A stretch of DNA of 64,000 nt from Bacillota bacterium (GCA_023407175.1 JAEYMU010000035.1:1-64000); one strand, 5' to 3'; numbered from the stretch's first letter, positions 9,299 through 19,354 are shown. The notes: generated by a model from the sequence alone, not told the origin. Numbers and translations are program-made.

Positions 9299-9973
9299 TT
9301 GGGAGCAATAGAGAATGATTGGCTTACAGCAATTGGCAAAGAATTCCGGCAGCCTTATTATAAGGAGCTGTATGAATTTGTGAAAGCAGAATATGGAAGA
9401 TATATGATATATCCAAACGCAGATGATATCTTCAATGCATTTCATTTTACGCCCCTTAGTAAGGTAAAGGTGGTAATCCTTGGACAAGACCCCTATCACA
9501 ATGAGGGACAGGCACATGGCTTATGTTTTTCCGTAAAGCCAGAGGTAGAGATACCACCCTCCCTGGTCAATATCTATACGGAGCTTAAGGATGATTTGGG
9601 CTGTTATATACCGAATCATGGATATCTGGAAAAATGGGCAAGACAGGGTGTATTGCTATTAAACACTGTACTGACGGTTCGGGCGCATCAGGCCAATTCC
9701 CATCAGGGAAAAGGCTGGGAGCAGTTTACCGACGCGGTCATTCAGGCGGTCAATACCCAGGATCGCCCCATTGTCTTTTTGCTGTGGGGGCGGCCCGCAC
9801 AAATGAAGCGCAGCATGCTGAATAATCCCAGGCATCTGATTTTGGAGGCTCCCCATCCGAGCCCTCTGTCGGCTTTTCGGGGCTTTATGGGTTGCAGGCA
9901 TTTCAGCCAGGCGAACGAGTTTCTTAAGAAAAACGGAGTGGAACCAATTGACTGGCAGATAGAGAACAAATAG
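9299..9973 (+). CDS. ung: Uracil-DNA glycosylase, family 1
   Basis: 224 residues. It removes uracil from DNA as the first step of base excision repair. The water-activating motif GQDPYH is at 62-67 (Asp64), and the C-terminal motif HPSPLSAFRG carries the catalytic histidine. FLLWGRPAQ is the usual strand before it. The start is TTG 9299, with AGAGGGATG upstream; the ATG at 9292 is out of frame. A terminator follows at 10063. Confidence 0.96.
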   Translation: MGAIENDWLTAIGKEFRQPYYKELYEFVKAEYGRYMIYPNADDIFNAFHFTPLSKVKVVILGQDPYHNEGQAHGLCFSVKPEVEIPPSLVNIYTELKDDLGCYIPNHGYLEKWARQGVLLLNTVLTVRAHQANSHQGKGWEQFTDAVIQAVNTQDRPIVFLLWGRPAQMKRSMLNNPRHLILEAPHPSPLSAFRGFMGCRHFSQANEFLKKNGVEPIDWQIENK

Positions 9974-10062
9974 AAATTCTGAAAATAGAAAATAACAGCC
10001 TATCATAAAATACAGCTATCCATAAGATAAAATGGCGTATATGTGATAAGCCGACGAAAACA

Positions 10063-10109
10063 GAAGCTGTCCCGATATTTAATTATAAAATATCAGAAGC
10101 AGCTTTTTT
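10063..10109 (+). terminator. Terminator downstream of ung
   Basis: Two-part stem: AAGCTG / CAGCTT outside and GATATTT / AAATATC inside (10074-10094), followed by six T. Confidence 0.75.
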
Positions 10110-10223
10110 ACTTTATTGAGTTACCGCCTATAAATAAATAGATTTATTTGGAATGTATTTCTCAATTTACGGAATAATAACGGTATAAATATATGATTAT
10201 TATTCATATCTGGAGGATACATT

Positions 10224-11738
10224 ATGAAAAAACACGAAAAGGGTCTCTCGGCCTGGCAATTGACTATGATGGCATTGGGCTCCGTTATCGGGGGCTCCTT
10301 TTTCTTAGGCTCAGCCGTAGCGATTCAGGCAGCCGGACCTGCTATTGTCATATCCTATATCCTGGGCGGAATACTGATTTACTTTATCCTGTTTGCGTTA
10401 TCGGAAATGACGGTAGCCAACCCAGACTCCGGCTCCTTCTATACCTTTACGGCACAGGTGTTTGGTCCGGGTGCCGGCTTTGTTATTGGCTGGGTATATT
10501 GGACCGGTATGGTGCTGGCAATGTCAAGTGAAGCAACAGCAGCTTCCATTCTGATTCAGGGCTGGTATCCCCGTGTATCCATTCCAATCCTTGGCAGTAT
10601 CATCATTATTATAGTAACATTTGTTAATTTGCTCGGTGCGGATAAGCTTAGTAAGCTGGAGAGCAGCCTGGCAATTATCAAGGTATTTGCCGTTGTTGCA
10701 TTTATTGTGCTAGCTCTGCTTCTTATCATAGGGCTGATCGGTGGTGCCGGAGCAGTTGGAGCAGGAGAATTGACGAGAGAAGCACTGTTTCCGGGAGGCG
10801 TTAAAAGTATAGCAGGAAGTATGCTGATTGTCATATTTGCATACGCTGGCTTTGAGATTATCGGTCTCGCCGCCTCCGAGGCGGAAAATCCCCATAAGAC
10901 CATACCGAGGGCTATAGGCTATACAGTAATCAGTCTGGTCGGATTATATATCATATCGGCGTTTGTACTTCTTCCCCTCATACCTACAGCGCAGCTGTCA
11001 GAGAAGGTAAGCCCGATGGTGGCGGCTTTAGGACGCCATGGCATGGGCTGGGCTGGTCAGGTCATCAATTTTATTCTCGTAACAGCAATCCTGTCTACCA
11101 TGATGGCTTCGATGTTCGGCCTTGGGCGAATGATGCGCTCCGTCGCAGAGGAAGGACATGCACCGGCTTGGCTGAAGGATCATAGGGACGTTCCGTACCG
11201 CGGTATATTATTCTCCGGCATTGCCATGCTGGCTGGTCTTGGTCTGGGGCTTTTGTTTCCCAGCGTGTATCTCTTCCTGATCAGCTCCGGGGGCTTTGCA
11301 ACACTGCTTACCTATGCGGCAATTGTAGCTACACATATCCGTTTTCGTAAGAAGAACGGCTGTCCGCCCAACGGTAAATGCCAGATGCCCGGTTATCCCT
11401 TCACTTCCTGGATTGCTTTAATCAGCCTGATTGTAATCATTATCAGTATGCCCTTTATTCCGGGGCAAACCTCCGGGCTTATAACCGGAATAATCATGAC
11501 AGTCGCATTTGCGGGAATATATTTAATCATGAAGCTGACAGGCAGGACTGAAGATAAAAATGCTGCCGGATTTCGGCATAGAAATCTAAGAACGGGTTAT
11601 TCCCAGGAGTTCTCCAAGGAACTTACCCGGGAAGAGGATATGAGGGTAAGGCATCAGACAGGCATGGAGAAGGGGAATGCAAAACCCTGCGGTGAGTGTG
11701 AAGGGGAAAAAAACAAGAATAGTGGCCTGAAAAAATAG
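10224..11738 (+). CDS. APC-family amino acid permease
   Basis: 504 residues with about 12 transmembrane segments. The N-terminal GLSAWQLTMMALGSVIGGSFFLGS is the substrate-binding unwound TM1 of the amino-acid/polyamine/organocation superfamily. FAYAGFEIIGLAASEAENP is the conserved TM6 segment, as in GABA/proline/histidine permeases. A cytoplasmic loop carries CPPNGKC, and the C-terminal tail of ~65 residues is charged and contains CGEC. The substrate cannot be read from sequence. The start has CTGGAGGATACATT upstream. It converges on the CPBP gene across an inverted repeat. Confidence 0.9.
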   Translation: MKKHEKGLSAWQLTMMALGSVIGGSFFLGSAVAIQAAGPAIVISYILGGILIYFILFALSEMTVANPDSGSFYTFTAQVFGPGAGFVIGWVYWTGMVLAMSSEATAASILIQGWYPRVSIPILGSIIIIIVTFVNLLGADKLSKLESSLAIIKVFAVVAFIVLALLLIIGLIGGAGAVGAGELTREALFPGGVKSIAGSMLIVIFAYAGFEIIGLAASEAENPHKTIPRAIGYTVISLVGLYIISAFVLLPLIPTAQLSEKVSPMVAALGRHGMGWAGQVINFILVTAILSTMMASMFGLGRMMRSVAEEGHAPAWLKDHRDVPYRGILFSGIAMLAGLGLGLLFPSVYLFLISSGGFATLLTYAAIVATHIRFRKKNGCPPNGKCQMPGYPFTSWIALISLIVIIISMPFIPGQTSGLITGIIMTVAFAGIYLIMKLTGRTEDKNAAGFRHRNLRTGYSQEFSKELTREEDMRVRHQTGMEKGNAKPCGECEGEKNKNSGLKK

Positions 11739-11769
11739 AGGCGGTTTACAGGACTTAAGTCCAAACATC

Positions 11770-11840
11770 AGAGCGTGCTTAAAAATGCTTATACCGGACT
11801 GCGGTGCAGTTGAACGGTACAGTGTTTTAAAACACGCTCT
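11770..11840. terminator. Inverted repeat between convergent genes, probable bidirectional terminator
   Basis: AGAGCGTG at 11770-11777 pairs with CACGCTCT at 11833-11840, and the pairing extends into flanking A/T runs (about 14 of 16 positions). An inner hairpin ACTGCGGTGCAGT lies at about 11798-11810. It fits termination of both convergent genes. Confidence 0.6.
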
Positions 11841-11863
11841 AAGGTATATCTGCTATGCTCTGG

Positions 11864-12820
11864 CTAATTAGCCAGATTATTTTGATTATTAATTGATTCA
11901 GCCGCCATAAAATCGAACTTGCTGTGTTTATAATACAGATGCACAATTAGAAAGAGCAGGCATAGAATTAAAGTGACAAACAGTCCGCCCTCCGGACCGA
12001 AATCACCGCCATTCCAGAGGTTTCCGGAAGATACCTCCGTGGTTATGATACCGTTCGTTTCAAGGCCGCTGACCTTTAAGCCATATACACAGCCCTGAAA
12101 ATAATTCCAGGTGATGTGAAAACCGATACACATCCACAGATTTCCTGATCGCAGATACATATAAGCAGCCAGAATACCATACAGCATCAAATTAACCAGC
12201 GGGACAATTCCGATTCCCGGGTTAAGGCCATGCAGTAAGGCAAAGATAACTGCGGAAATGATTACTACGGCGTAAAGGTTACCGGTCCGGCGCAAGACTG
12301 ACATGATATAGCCCCGGCCAAGAATTTCTTCCGCAAAGCCGACTGATATAAAGATGAATATATAGATGAACTGATCTACCGTAAAGGTGGGAGTCCACTT
12401 TGTCACATGGATTGCGCCTGAAAAAAACAGGCCAAGGAAGACAGCCGTGATGGCAGCAACACCGAAAAGCAGTCCGGAAATAAAGTCCTTACGATGTATT
12501 TTTAACCTTGTGAGTCCCATGTTGGATAAAGGCCGCTTCAACAGCTTTTTCCATGTAAACACAGGAATTATAATATAGAGGGCCTCCTGTACCGGCATCA
12601 GGAGCAGATTAAGCATGCTGTTGCCCTGTGACATCGTACTCAGCATATCGGTTAAATTTCCTGAATTTAAACCTCCGCTGGCAGACATCTTCATCGTATA
12701 GTATACGATTGCAATCACACTAATGATGACGCCAAGAATTAAGCTCGCCAGGTAGACGGCACCCAATATTCCGGCAATCAGCCAGCCGGAGCGGACTTTT
12801 CCTTCTTTGTTCTTAAACAA
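11864..12820 (-). CDS. CPBP-family intramembrane metalloprotease (CAAX protease/bacteriocin-processing type)
   Basis: 318 residues, about eight hydrophobic segments. The family motifs are present: FAEEILGRGYI (EExxxR), ALLHGLNPG, and FHITWNYFQG with the metal-binding histidine. Such Abi proteins are integral membrane endopeptidases; bacterial substrates are mostly unknown. It starts at TTG 12820, eight bases after AGGAGG. The exact 22-base palindrome at 12855-12876, also present at 20360, lies just upstream and may control it. Confidence 0.88.
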   Translation of the reverse strand: MFKNKEGKVRSGWLIAGILGAVYLASLILGVIISVIAIVYYTMKMSASGGLNSGNLTDMLSTMSQGNSMLNLLLMPVQEALYIIIPVFTWKKLLKRPLSNMGLTRLKIHRKDFISGLLFGVAAITAVFLGLFFSGAIHVTKWTPTFTVDQFIYIFIFISVGFAEEILGRGYIMSVLRRTGNLYAVVIISAVIFALLHGLNPGIGIVPLVNLMLYGILAAYMYLRSGNLWMCIGFHITWNYFQGCVYGLKVSGLETNGIITTEVSSGNLWNGGDFGPEGGLFVTLILCLLFLIVHLYYKHSKFDFMAAESINNQNNLAN

Positions 12821-12853
12821 GCACTATTCCTCCTATCGTAGTTGGTTTATACA

Positions 12854-12877
12854 GTATAATGTCTGACGACATTATAC
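12854..12877. promoter_or_regulatory. Perfect palindrome (copy 1 of 2), candidate operator
   Basis: Arms GTATAATGTC and GACATTATAC separated by 4 bases, about 35 bases upstream of the CPBP start. The central 22 bases recur exactly, as reverse complement, at 20360-20381. The arms contain TATAAT in both directions. Confidence 0.55.
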
Positions 12878-12888
12878 CATAAATTCAA

Positions 12889-12938
12889 AAACAGGTACAC
12901 TGGCTATTAGAATTTTTCTACAGCCGGTGTACCTGTTA
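12889..12938 (-). terminator. Terminator of the activase gene
   Basis: 11-bp stem AACAGGTACAC / GTGTACCTGTT (12890-12900 and 12927-12937), extended by GGCT / AGCC after one mismatch. On the minus strand it is followed by TTTTGAATTT, right after the stop of the 12944 gene. Confidence 0.8.
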
Positions 12939-12943
12939 AGTCT

Positions 12944-15900
12944 TTAATTCTTATTCATATTTTTAACTGCGGTAGAGAGCATGAGCTTGATACGGTTTAG
13001 CTGATTAACCTCGCTGGCACCGGGATCATAATCCACTGCCACGATATTGGCCTCCGGATGCTGTCGTCGAAGCTCCTTGATAACGCCCTTGCCGACGATA
13101 TGATTCGGCAGGCAGGCAAAGGGCTGGGTGCATACAATATTTTTAACACCCGAATGGATTAACTCCAGCATCTCGCCGGTCAGGAACCAGCCCTCGCCGG
13201 TCTGGTTACCGATGGATACAACAGGCTCCGCATATTCTGCCAGTTGCTTGATCGGTACGGGTGGATTAAAGCGCTGGCTCTTAGCCAGTTCCTTGCTTGC
13301 AGTGCCACGCAGTCTTTCCAAAGCCCATATAGTAATATTACCGATTCTTGCACTGGATTTTTTCTTGCCAAGATACCTTGCCTTGAAATTACTGTTATAG
13401 GCACTGTACATGAGGAAGTCCAGCAGGTCGGGAACTACGGCCTCGGCCCCCTCGGCCTCCAGCAGCTCTACCAGGTAATTATTGGCAGCAGGAAGGAATT
13501 TAACCAGAATTTCTCCGACTACGCCAACTCTGGGCTTGCGCAGATTTTCATGCAGGGGCAGGGTGTCAAAATCATGGATCATTCCGCGCAGGTTTTTCTT
13601 ATATTCGCTCCAGCTGCCGTTCATCAGGCTTTGAATACAAATATCCTTCCATTTCTGATGAAGTGCATTGGCAGAGCCGGGCTCCTTCTCATAGGGTCTG
13701 GTACGGTATAATACCCTCATGAAGACATCTCCGTACACCAGTGCCTGCATCGCGGTAATCAGAAGCTTTGGCGTAATCTTAAGCCCCGGATTTTTCTCAA
13801 GTCCGGCGGTACTTAAGGAAACAACAGGAATTTGCTGCATACCGGCCTTTTCCAGTGCCCTTCGGATAAAACTGATATAATTGGTGGCACGGCAGCCGCC
13901 GCCGGTCTGGGTAATCATGACGGCAACCTTATTCAAGTCATATTTGCCGGAAAGCAGAGCGTCCATAATCTGGCCGACTACCATCAGGGAAGGGAAGCAG
14001 GCGTCATTGTTGACATACTGGAGACCGACATCCACTGCGGTACGGTTATCATTCGAAAGGACAACAACCTTATAGCCTCCGTTCCTTAAAGCAGGCTCCA
14101 GCAGATCAAAGTGGATCGGGGACATCTGCGGAGCAAGGATGGTATAGGTTTCACGCATTTCCTCGGTAAAGATTACCCGCTGGTGTGCAGAGAAGGAGGG
14201 ATGGGGCTCGATATGCTTTGCCTCCCGCTCACGGACTGCGGATAACAGGGAACGGATCCGTATTTTTGCGGCTCCCAGGTTATTTACCTCATCTATTTTC
14301 AATACGGTATAAATCTTACCCGATTTAATTAAAATATCGCTAACCTGGTCAGTGGTTACTGCATCAAGGCCGCAGCCAAAGGAGTTTAACTGGATTAATT
14401 CCAGATTTGGCTGTGTGCGGACATAGGAGGCCGCTGCGTATAAACGGGAATGGTACATCCATTGATCGACAACCAGGGTCGGACGGTCAATATTACCCAA
14501 GTGGGATACGGAGTCCTCGGTTAATACGGCAATTCCGAAGGAGTTGATTAATTCAGGTATTCCGTGGTGAATTTCAGGGTCGATATGGTACGGACGACCT
14601 GCCAATACAATTCCCCTGCGCCCGGAGGCATTCAGATAGGCTATGGTTTCCTCCCCCTTCTTGCGCATATCGTCACGGGCAGCCGCAAGCTCGGACCAGG
14701 CCGCGCTGGTAGCCTTTTTGACTTCCGCTGCGGTAAAGCCGGGCTTTGAGGCAAACTCCTCTACCAACCGGCGACTTAAAATTTCTTCGCTTTCAAAGGA
14801 AAGGAAGGGATTCTCAAAGGTAATGGCCGGATTTTTAAGCTCCTCCACATTGTTCTTAATATTCTCGGGATAGGAGGTTACAATCGGACAGTTGTAATGA
14901 TTGCCTGCGCCCTCAATTTCCTTTCGCTCATAGGGAATGCTCGGATAGAAGATATAATTAATTCCCTGGTCAATCAGCCATTTGATGTGGCCGTGTGCGA
15001 GCTTTGCCGGATAGCACTCGGATTCACTGGGAATCGACTCAATACCCAGCTCATAGATGGAACGGCTTGAAGTGGGAGAGAGTTCAACCCGGTAACCTAG
15101 CTCTGTAAAAAAGGTATGCCAGAAGGGATAATTCTCATACAGATTGAGTACTCTGGGAATTCCCACAATACCGCGCCTGGCTTCACCAGAGGACAGACTC
15201 TGATAATGGAAATAACGGCTTAATTTATAGTCAAATAAATTGGGGATATTATCTACATTCTTTTCCTTGCCAAGACCTCGTTCACAGCGGTTACCGGTGA
15301 TAAACTGCCTTCCGCCGGTAAATTTATTAATCGTAAGCAGGCAGTTGTTGGTGCAGCGCTTGCAGCGCGCCAGGGAGGTTTCGAATTTGAGCTCGTTGAT
15401 CTGGTCGATGGTTAGCATGGAGCTTTCTTCCCCGTCATAATGCTCTCTGGCAATCAACGCGGCGCCGAAAGCACCCATGATACCGGCAATGTCCGGTCTT
15501 ACGGCCTGGCAGCCGGAGATAGTCTCAAAGCTTCGCAGTACGGCATCATTATAGAAGGTACCGCCCTGAACTACCATTTTCGCTCCGAGATCCTTCGGGT
15601 TTGTAATTTTAATTACCTTATATAAAGCGTTCTTAATTACGGAATAAGCTAAACCGGCTGAAATATCCGCAACGGTAGCGCCCTCCTTTTGTGCCTGCTT
15701 TACCTTGGAATTCATGAATACAGTACAGCGGGTCCCAAGGTCAATCGGATTTTTTGCATACAGGGCAACCTTGGCAAAATCCTCAACCTCATAATTCAGG
15801 GATTTGGCAAAGGTTTCAATAAAGGAGCCGCAGCCGGAGGAGCAGGCTTCATTTAAGAGCACGTTATCTACCGTATGGTTTTTAATTTTAATACATTTCA

Positions 15901-17167
15901 TATCCTGACCGCCAATGTCAAGGATGCAGTCAACCTCCGGTTCAAAGAAAGCGGCGGCATTATAATGGGCCACGGTTTCTACTTCCCCTTCGTCCAGCAT
16001 CAGGGCAGCTTTAATTAAGGCTTCCCCGTAGCCGGTGGAGCAGGAACGTACGATTTTTACCCCCGCCGGGAGCTTTTCATAGATTTCCTTGATGGAACGG
16101 ATAGCGGTTTTTAAGGGACTGCCGTTATTGTTGCTGTAGAAGGAATACAGCAGGGAGCCGTCCTCGCTTACCAGAGCCACCTTTGTCGTTGTAGAGCCTG
16201 CATCGATGCCCAGATAGCAGTTGCCTTCGTAAGTTTGCAGGTTTGCTTTCTTAACGGTATGTATGGAATGACGCTTTCTAAATTCGTCATATTCTTTCTC
16301 ATCAGTAAATAAAGGCTTTAGCCGGTTTACTTCAAAATCCATTACAATGCCCCGGGAGAGCAGCTCAAACAGAGAGGAAAGCTTCTTGTCAACCTCAGGC
16401 TTTGCATTCATTGCTGCGCCCAGTGCCGCAAACAGATGGGAGTGCTCAGGTGAGATTACCTGATTTTCACTTAATTTCAGGGTGCGGATAAATGCCTTCT
16501 TCAGCTCTGTCAAAAAATGGAGCGGGCCGCCGAGAAACGCCACATTACCACGAATCGGCTTACCGCAGGCCAGGCCGCTGATGGTCTGGTTTACGACCGC
16601 CTGAAAGATGGAGGCGGACAGGTCAGGCTTTGTAGCCCCTTCATTGATTAAGGGCTGGATATCAGTCTTGGCAAATACACCGCAGCGGGCTGCAATCGGA
16701 TAGATTGCCTGATAGCTTTTGGCATATTCATTCAGACCGGCCGCATCAGTCTTTAACAGGCTTGCCATCTGGTCAATAAATGAGCCGGTACCGCCGGCAC
16801 AGATACCGTTCATACGCTGCTCAATTCCGTTTGTAAAATATATAATTTTGGCATCCTCGCCGCCAAGCTCAATTGCAACATCTGTCTGGGGCGCATAATC
16901 CTGCAGGGAGGTGGATACAGCCACAACCTCCTGAACAAACGGGATATCCAGATGCTTTGATATGGTCAGGCCGCCTGATCCGGTGATCACGGGAGAGACC
17001 GGGATATCACCAAGCTCCTCCATTGCCTTTTTCATAAGACCAGCCAAGGTTTCCTGTATATTAGCAAAATGACGTTCATAATCAGAAAATACAATGTTTC
17101 CCGTATCATTAGTAATCACAATTTTAACTGTAGTGGAACCTATATCAATTCCTAACTGATTCATCAT
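12944..17167 (-). CDS. Giant 2-hydroxyacyl-CoA dehydratase activase / double-ATPase iron-sulfur protein
   Basis: 1407 residues. Two BcrAD/BadFG-type ASKHA ATPase domains are in tandem: the first at about 4-255 ([10 protein letters not shown]; cluster cysteines Cys123 in [11 protein letters not shown] and Cys162 in AARCGVF), the second at about 318-575 ([10 protein letters not shown]; Cys442, Cys446, Cys481). A DUF2229-like part follows (CKRCTNNC near 610), then a C-terminal region of the dehydratase-component type. Such activases use ATP to drive low-potential electrons through a bridging [4Fe-4S] cluster to a partner. No separate hgdAB genes are adjacent, so the protein may hold donor and acceptor in one chain. 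Minus-strand GAGGT precedes the ATG. Confidence 0.88.
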   Translation of the reverse strand: MMNQLGIDIGSTTVKIVITNDTGNIVFSDYERHFANIQETLAGLMKKAMEELGDIPVSPVITGSGGLTISKHLDIPFVQEVVAVSTSLQDYAPQTDVAIELGGEDAKIIYFTNGIEQRMNGICAGGTGSFIDQMASLLKTDAAGLNEYAKSYQAIYPIAARCGVFAKTDIQPLINEGATKPDLSASIFQAVVNQTISGLACGKPIRGNVAFLGGPLHFLTELKKAFIRTLKLSENQVISPEHSHLFAALGAAMNAKPEVDKKLSSLFELLSRGIVMDFEVNRLKPLFTDEKEYDEFRKRHSIHTVKKANLQTYEGNCYLGIDAGSTTTKVALVSEDGSLLYSFYSNNNGSPLKTAIRSIKEIYEKLPAGVKIVRSCSTGYGEALIKAALMLDEGEVETVAHYNAAAFFEPEVDCILDIGGQDMKCIKIKNHTVDNVLLNEACSSGCGSFIETFAKSLNYEVEDFAKVALYAKNPIDLGTRCTVFMNSKVKQAQKEGATVADISAGLAYSVIKNALYKVIKITNPKDLGAKMVVQGGTFYNDAVLRSFETISGCQAVRPDIAGIMGAFGAALIAREHYDGEESSMLTIDQINELKFETSLARCKRCTNNCLLTINKFTGGRQFITGNRCERGLGKEKNVDNIPNLFDYKLSRYFHYQSLSSGEARRGIVGIPRVLNLYENYPFWHTFFTELGYRVELSPTSSRSIYELGIESIPSESECYPAKLAHGHIKWLIDQGINYIFYPSIPYERKEIEGAGNHYNCPIVTSYPENIKNNVEELKNPAITFENPFLSFESEEILSRRLVEEFASKPGFTAAEVKKATSAAWSELAAARDDMRKKGEETIAYLNASGRRGIVLAGRPYHIDPEIHHGIPELINSFGIAVLTEDSVSHLGNIDRPTLVVDQWMYHSRLYAAASYVRTQPNLELIQLNSFGCGLDAVTTDQVSDILIKSGKIYTVLKIDEVNNLGAAKIRIRSLLSAVREREAKHIEPHPSFSAHQRVIFTEEMRETYTILAPQMSPIHFDLLEPALRNGGYKVVVLSNDNRTAVDVGLQYVNNDACFPSLMVVGQIMDALLSGKYDLNKVAVMITQTGGGCRATNYISFIRRALEKAGMQQIPVVSLSTAGLEKNPGLKITPKLLITAMQALVYGDVFMRVLYRTRPYEKEPGSANALHQKWKDICIQSLMNGSWSEYKKNLRGMIHDFDTLPLHENLRKPRVGVVGEILVKFLPAANNYLVELLEAEGAEAVVPDLLDFLMYSAYNSNFKARYLGKKKSSARIGNITIWALERLRGTASKELAKSQRFNPPVPIKQLAEYAEPVVSIGNQTGEGWFLTGEMLELIHSGVKNIVCTQPFACLPNHIVGKGVIKELRRQHPEANIVAVDYDPGASEVNQLNRIKLMLSTAVKNMNKN

Positions 17168-17350
17168 TAATATCTACCTCATTCCTACACATAGAATGCA
17201 CATACATGTGCTGCATATATTTGTGTTTTTTTGTCGGTTCTGAAACAAGCTTTTTATATTATACGATACATAATACTTAAGTTCAATCATTTAATTACTA
17301 AGAAATCGTGGTAATTTGTAAAATTATTCTTAAATATTTCTAATAAAGCA
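17168..17350. other. AT-rich spacer upstream of the activase gene
   Basis: No ORF or convincing hairpin. It presumably holds the minus-strand promoter of the 12944 gene, but I could not fix one. Confidence 0.4.
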
Positions 17351-17472
17351 TGATTAAAGCGTTAAAAGCACCTACGGTGCTTGCTAAATACAACATATGT
17401 TATGCAGACAGACTTCTAATAACAATATATTGTATTCGAAAATGTGCGCAGCACCCTTTGACACTTTAATCA
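17351..17472. repeat. Palindromic dispersed repeat, copy A
   Basis: Imperfect inverted repeat of ~122 bp. Outer arms are TGATTAAAG (17351-17359) and CTTTAATCA (17464-17472). Inside are GCACCTACGGTGC, a central AT-rich palindrome including AACAATATATTGT, and GCGCAGCACC. The order matches copy C (63582) in the same orientation and copy B (26710) inverted. No coding capacity. Confidence 0.8.
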
Positions 17473-17527
17473 TAGCATACAATTAATCCCATAACACTTT
17501 AAGAATTACAGAATATACCCTGACAGC

Positions 17528-17561
17528 AATAACATATGATAATCCACCGGAATATGTTATT
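17528..17561. promoter_or_regulatory. Inverted repeat and possible sporulation promoter before the LysM gene
   Basis: Perfect 10-bp arms AATAACATAT (17528-17537) and ATATGTTATT (17552-17561) with a 14-base spacer, ending 39 bases before the LysM start. The left arm gives CATATGAT, which resembles a sigma-E -10 box, with GAATATA about 15 bases upstream as a possible -35. This is tentative. Confidence 0.35.
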
Positions 17562-17600
17562 ATAGAGGGCGCTGGCGCCTAATACGGAAGGAGCGGGACA

Positions 17601-17951
17601 ATGTATTGTATTAATTATGTAGTAAAAGACGGGGATACTCTGTACAGCATCAGCAGGCATTTTCATGTCAGCTTAAGTGATATTATGGAGGCGAATCCTC
17701 TGGTGAATGTCTATCATCTGATGGCAGGGGGGACCTTATGTATTCCGGTAAGCATCCCAGGAAATGACTACACTCATTTTACCACCTATCTGGTCAGGGA
17801 GGAGGATACCTTGGGTTCCATACTGGAGGAAAACAGTATGAATTTAGCAGATTTGATGGAATTTAACAGCTTGTATGACATTTGGCTGCTCCCCGGAACT
17901 ACGTTATCCGTACCGATTAGGAACGGCGGAGAGAGCGGTATCATTTTATAA
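17601..17951 (+). CDS. Double LysM-domain protein, no signal peptide
   Basis: 116 residues made of two LysM domains: YVVKDGDTLYSISRHFHVSLSDIMEANP (about 7-50) and YLVREEDTLGSILEENSMNLADLMEFN (about 63-107). LysM binds peptidoglycan or other N-acetylglucosamine polymers. There is no signal peptide or membrane anchor, as in several spore coat or cortex LysM proteins made in the mother cell; that role is inferred. AAGGAGCGGG lies 5 to 8 bases before the ATG. Confidence 0.85.
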   Translation: MYCINYVVKDGDTLYSISRHFHVSLSDIMEANPLVNVYHLMAGGTLCIPVSIPGNDYTHFTTYLVREEDTLGSILEENSMNLADLMEFNSLYDIWLLPGTTLSVPIRNGGESGIIL

Positions 17952-17975
17952 ACAATTATTTAAGATTTCTTTTGT

Positions 17976-18004
17976 TTGACAAAGATAATATAAAAACATA
18001 TAAT
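17976..18004 (+). promoter_or_regulatory. Perfect consensus sigma-A promoter of the CorA-like gene
   Basis: TTGACA at 17976-17981, 17-base spacer, TATAAT at 17999-18004. Transcription would begin near 18011, leaving a leader of ~350 bases before the coding region. Confidence 0.85.
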
Positions 18005-18010
18005 AAGTTT

Positions 18011-18363
18011 GAATTACACGTGACAATAAATTGGATTATTTTTCAACCAGAGCCTGTCCCGTGTTATAAATCATCGGAAATTATCCAATAATTAATTAAG
18101 GATATTCCTGCAAAATACGTAAGCCCATAGTCTTGCCAAAAGCGCAGGCATAGTTCTGCCGAAAGAACAGGACTTATAAAATGAAAAGAGAAGGATGTGG
18201 TAAGGATGGAAGCCGGCCCCGGTAGTAGTATTGAACGAAGTAGTAAGTACAAAATAATAAGAACTGCTGTGGACACAGGTATCATTATGCTTACCCGGTG
18301 GAACATCCGCCTATAATCATAATGCATTTTCCGCTGTCCGGCGGTCAGTGGGAAGGAGCAGCT
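18011..18363 (+). ncRNA. Long structured 5' leader of the CorA-like gene, candidate cis-regulatory RNA
   Basis: No ORF is convincing here. Long-range pairing is visible: GGATGT (18193-18198) with ACATCC (18303-18308), and GGTAAG (18199-18204) with CTTACC (18290-18295), closing a region with further small hairpins. CCGCC (18307-18311) overlaps that stem and can instead pair with GGCGG (18340-18344), just before the ribosome site; GGCGG can also form a local hairpin with CCGC (18331-18334). This arrangement suits a riboswitch-like switch, but I do not recognise M-box, ydaO, yybP or another known class. Confidence 0.4.
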
Positions 18364-19299
18364 ATGATCGATATTTTTAGAACCATTGACGGGTCATTGC
18401 AGAGAATGACCGAAATTACAGAGGGGTGCTGGGTTGCGATGACAAATCCCTCTGCTACCGAATTACTTGATATCGCTGAGGCAACCGGTATCGAGATTGA
18501 TCATTTGAGAGCTCCTCTGGATGAGGAAGAGCGTGCTCGTATTGAGGTAGAGGATAATTATACTCTGATTTTGGTAGATATTCCGGCATTGGAAAGAAGA
18601 AATGATAAGGACCGTTATGTAACGATGCCTCTTGGCATTATTGTTGCTAAAGAATTAATAATTACCGTATGCCTGGAGGAAACTCCGGTGTTAAAATGCT
18701 TTGCAGATGGGCGTGTGAGGGATTTTTATACCTTTAAGAAGACACGCTTTATTCTCCAGATTCTGTACCGGAATGCATCCACCTTTCTTCAGAATCTAAG
18801 AAGCATTGACAGAAAAAGTGAAGAAATCGAGCACAAGCTTCATATTTCTACGCAGAACCGCGAGCTGATTGATTTATTGGAACTGGAGAAGAGTCTTGTT
18901 TACTATACAACCTCCCTGCGTTCCAATGAAGTAGTATTCGAGAAGATGTTAAAGCTGGAGAATATCAAGCATTATCCGGAGGATGAGGATCTTCTGGAGG
19001 ATCTGATTATCGAGAATAAACAGGCGATTGAGATGGCTAATATTTATAGTGGAATATTAAGCGGTACGATGGATGCATTTGCATCAATCATATCCAATAA
19101 TCAAAATATTGTTATGAAATTTCTTGCCGCAGTTACGATAGTGCTGTCGATACCAACCATGATAGCAAGCTTTTATGGCATGAATTTTGATATTGTACCC
19201 GGGATGCACAGTCCCCTTGGGTTTTATATCGTAGTAAGTACCGCGATTGTAATTGCCATCATTATTGTACTTATATTCCGAAAAAAGAAAGTGTTTTAA
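18364..19299 (+). CDS. CorA-family divalent cation transporter
   Basis: 311 residues. A large cytoplasmic alpha/beta N-terminal domain and long stalk helices (to about 245) are followed by two C-terminal transmembrane helices. The signature YGMN is in SFYGMNFDIVPG at the end of TM1, and the basic tail RKKKVF closes the chain. CorA pentamers carry Mg2+ and sometimes Co2+ or Ni2+. ATG 18364, after AAGGAG, is chosen over the ATG-like start at 18298. The perfect promoter and the long leader suggest regulation at RNA level. Confidence 0.92.
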   Translation: MIDIFRTIDGSLQRMTEITEGCWVAMTNPSATELLDIAEATGIEIDHLRAPLDEEERARIEVEDNYTLILVDIPALERRNDKDRYVTMPLGIIVAKELIITVCLEETPVLKCFADGRVRDFYTFKKTRFILQILYRNASTFLQNLRSIDRKSEEIEHKLHISTQNRELIDLLELEKSLVYYTTSLRSNEVVFEKMLKLENIKHYPEDEDLLEDLIIENKQAIEMANIYSGILSGTMDAFASIISNNQNIVMKFLAAVTIVLSIPTMIASFYGMNFDIVPGMHSPLGFYIVVSTAIVIAIIIVLIFRKKKVF

Positions 19300-19354
19300 A
19301 ATCGGATATTACCGGCAGGGTATGTATTTTACTTGAAAGGTACAGGTGTAAGAC

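Noticed and set aside
10193..10531. ORF of 112 codons overlapping the permease start
   Set aside because: Out-of-frame shadow of the permease; no family resemblance.
13128..15625. Several plus-strand ORFs up to 155 codons opposite the activase gene
   Set aside because: They are antisense shadows of a long, well-conserved protein and show no recognisable motifs.
18064..18327. Minus-strand ORF of 87 codons in the CorA-like leader
   Set aside because: No ribosome site, low-quality hydrophobic sequence; the folded leader is a better explanation.
18011..18363. M-box magnesium riboswitch before the CorA-like gene
   Set aside because: The conserved M-box core segments are not present.
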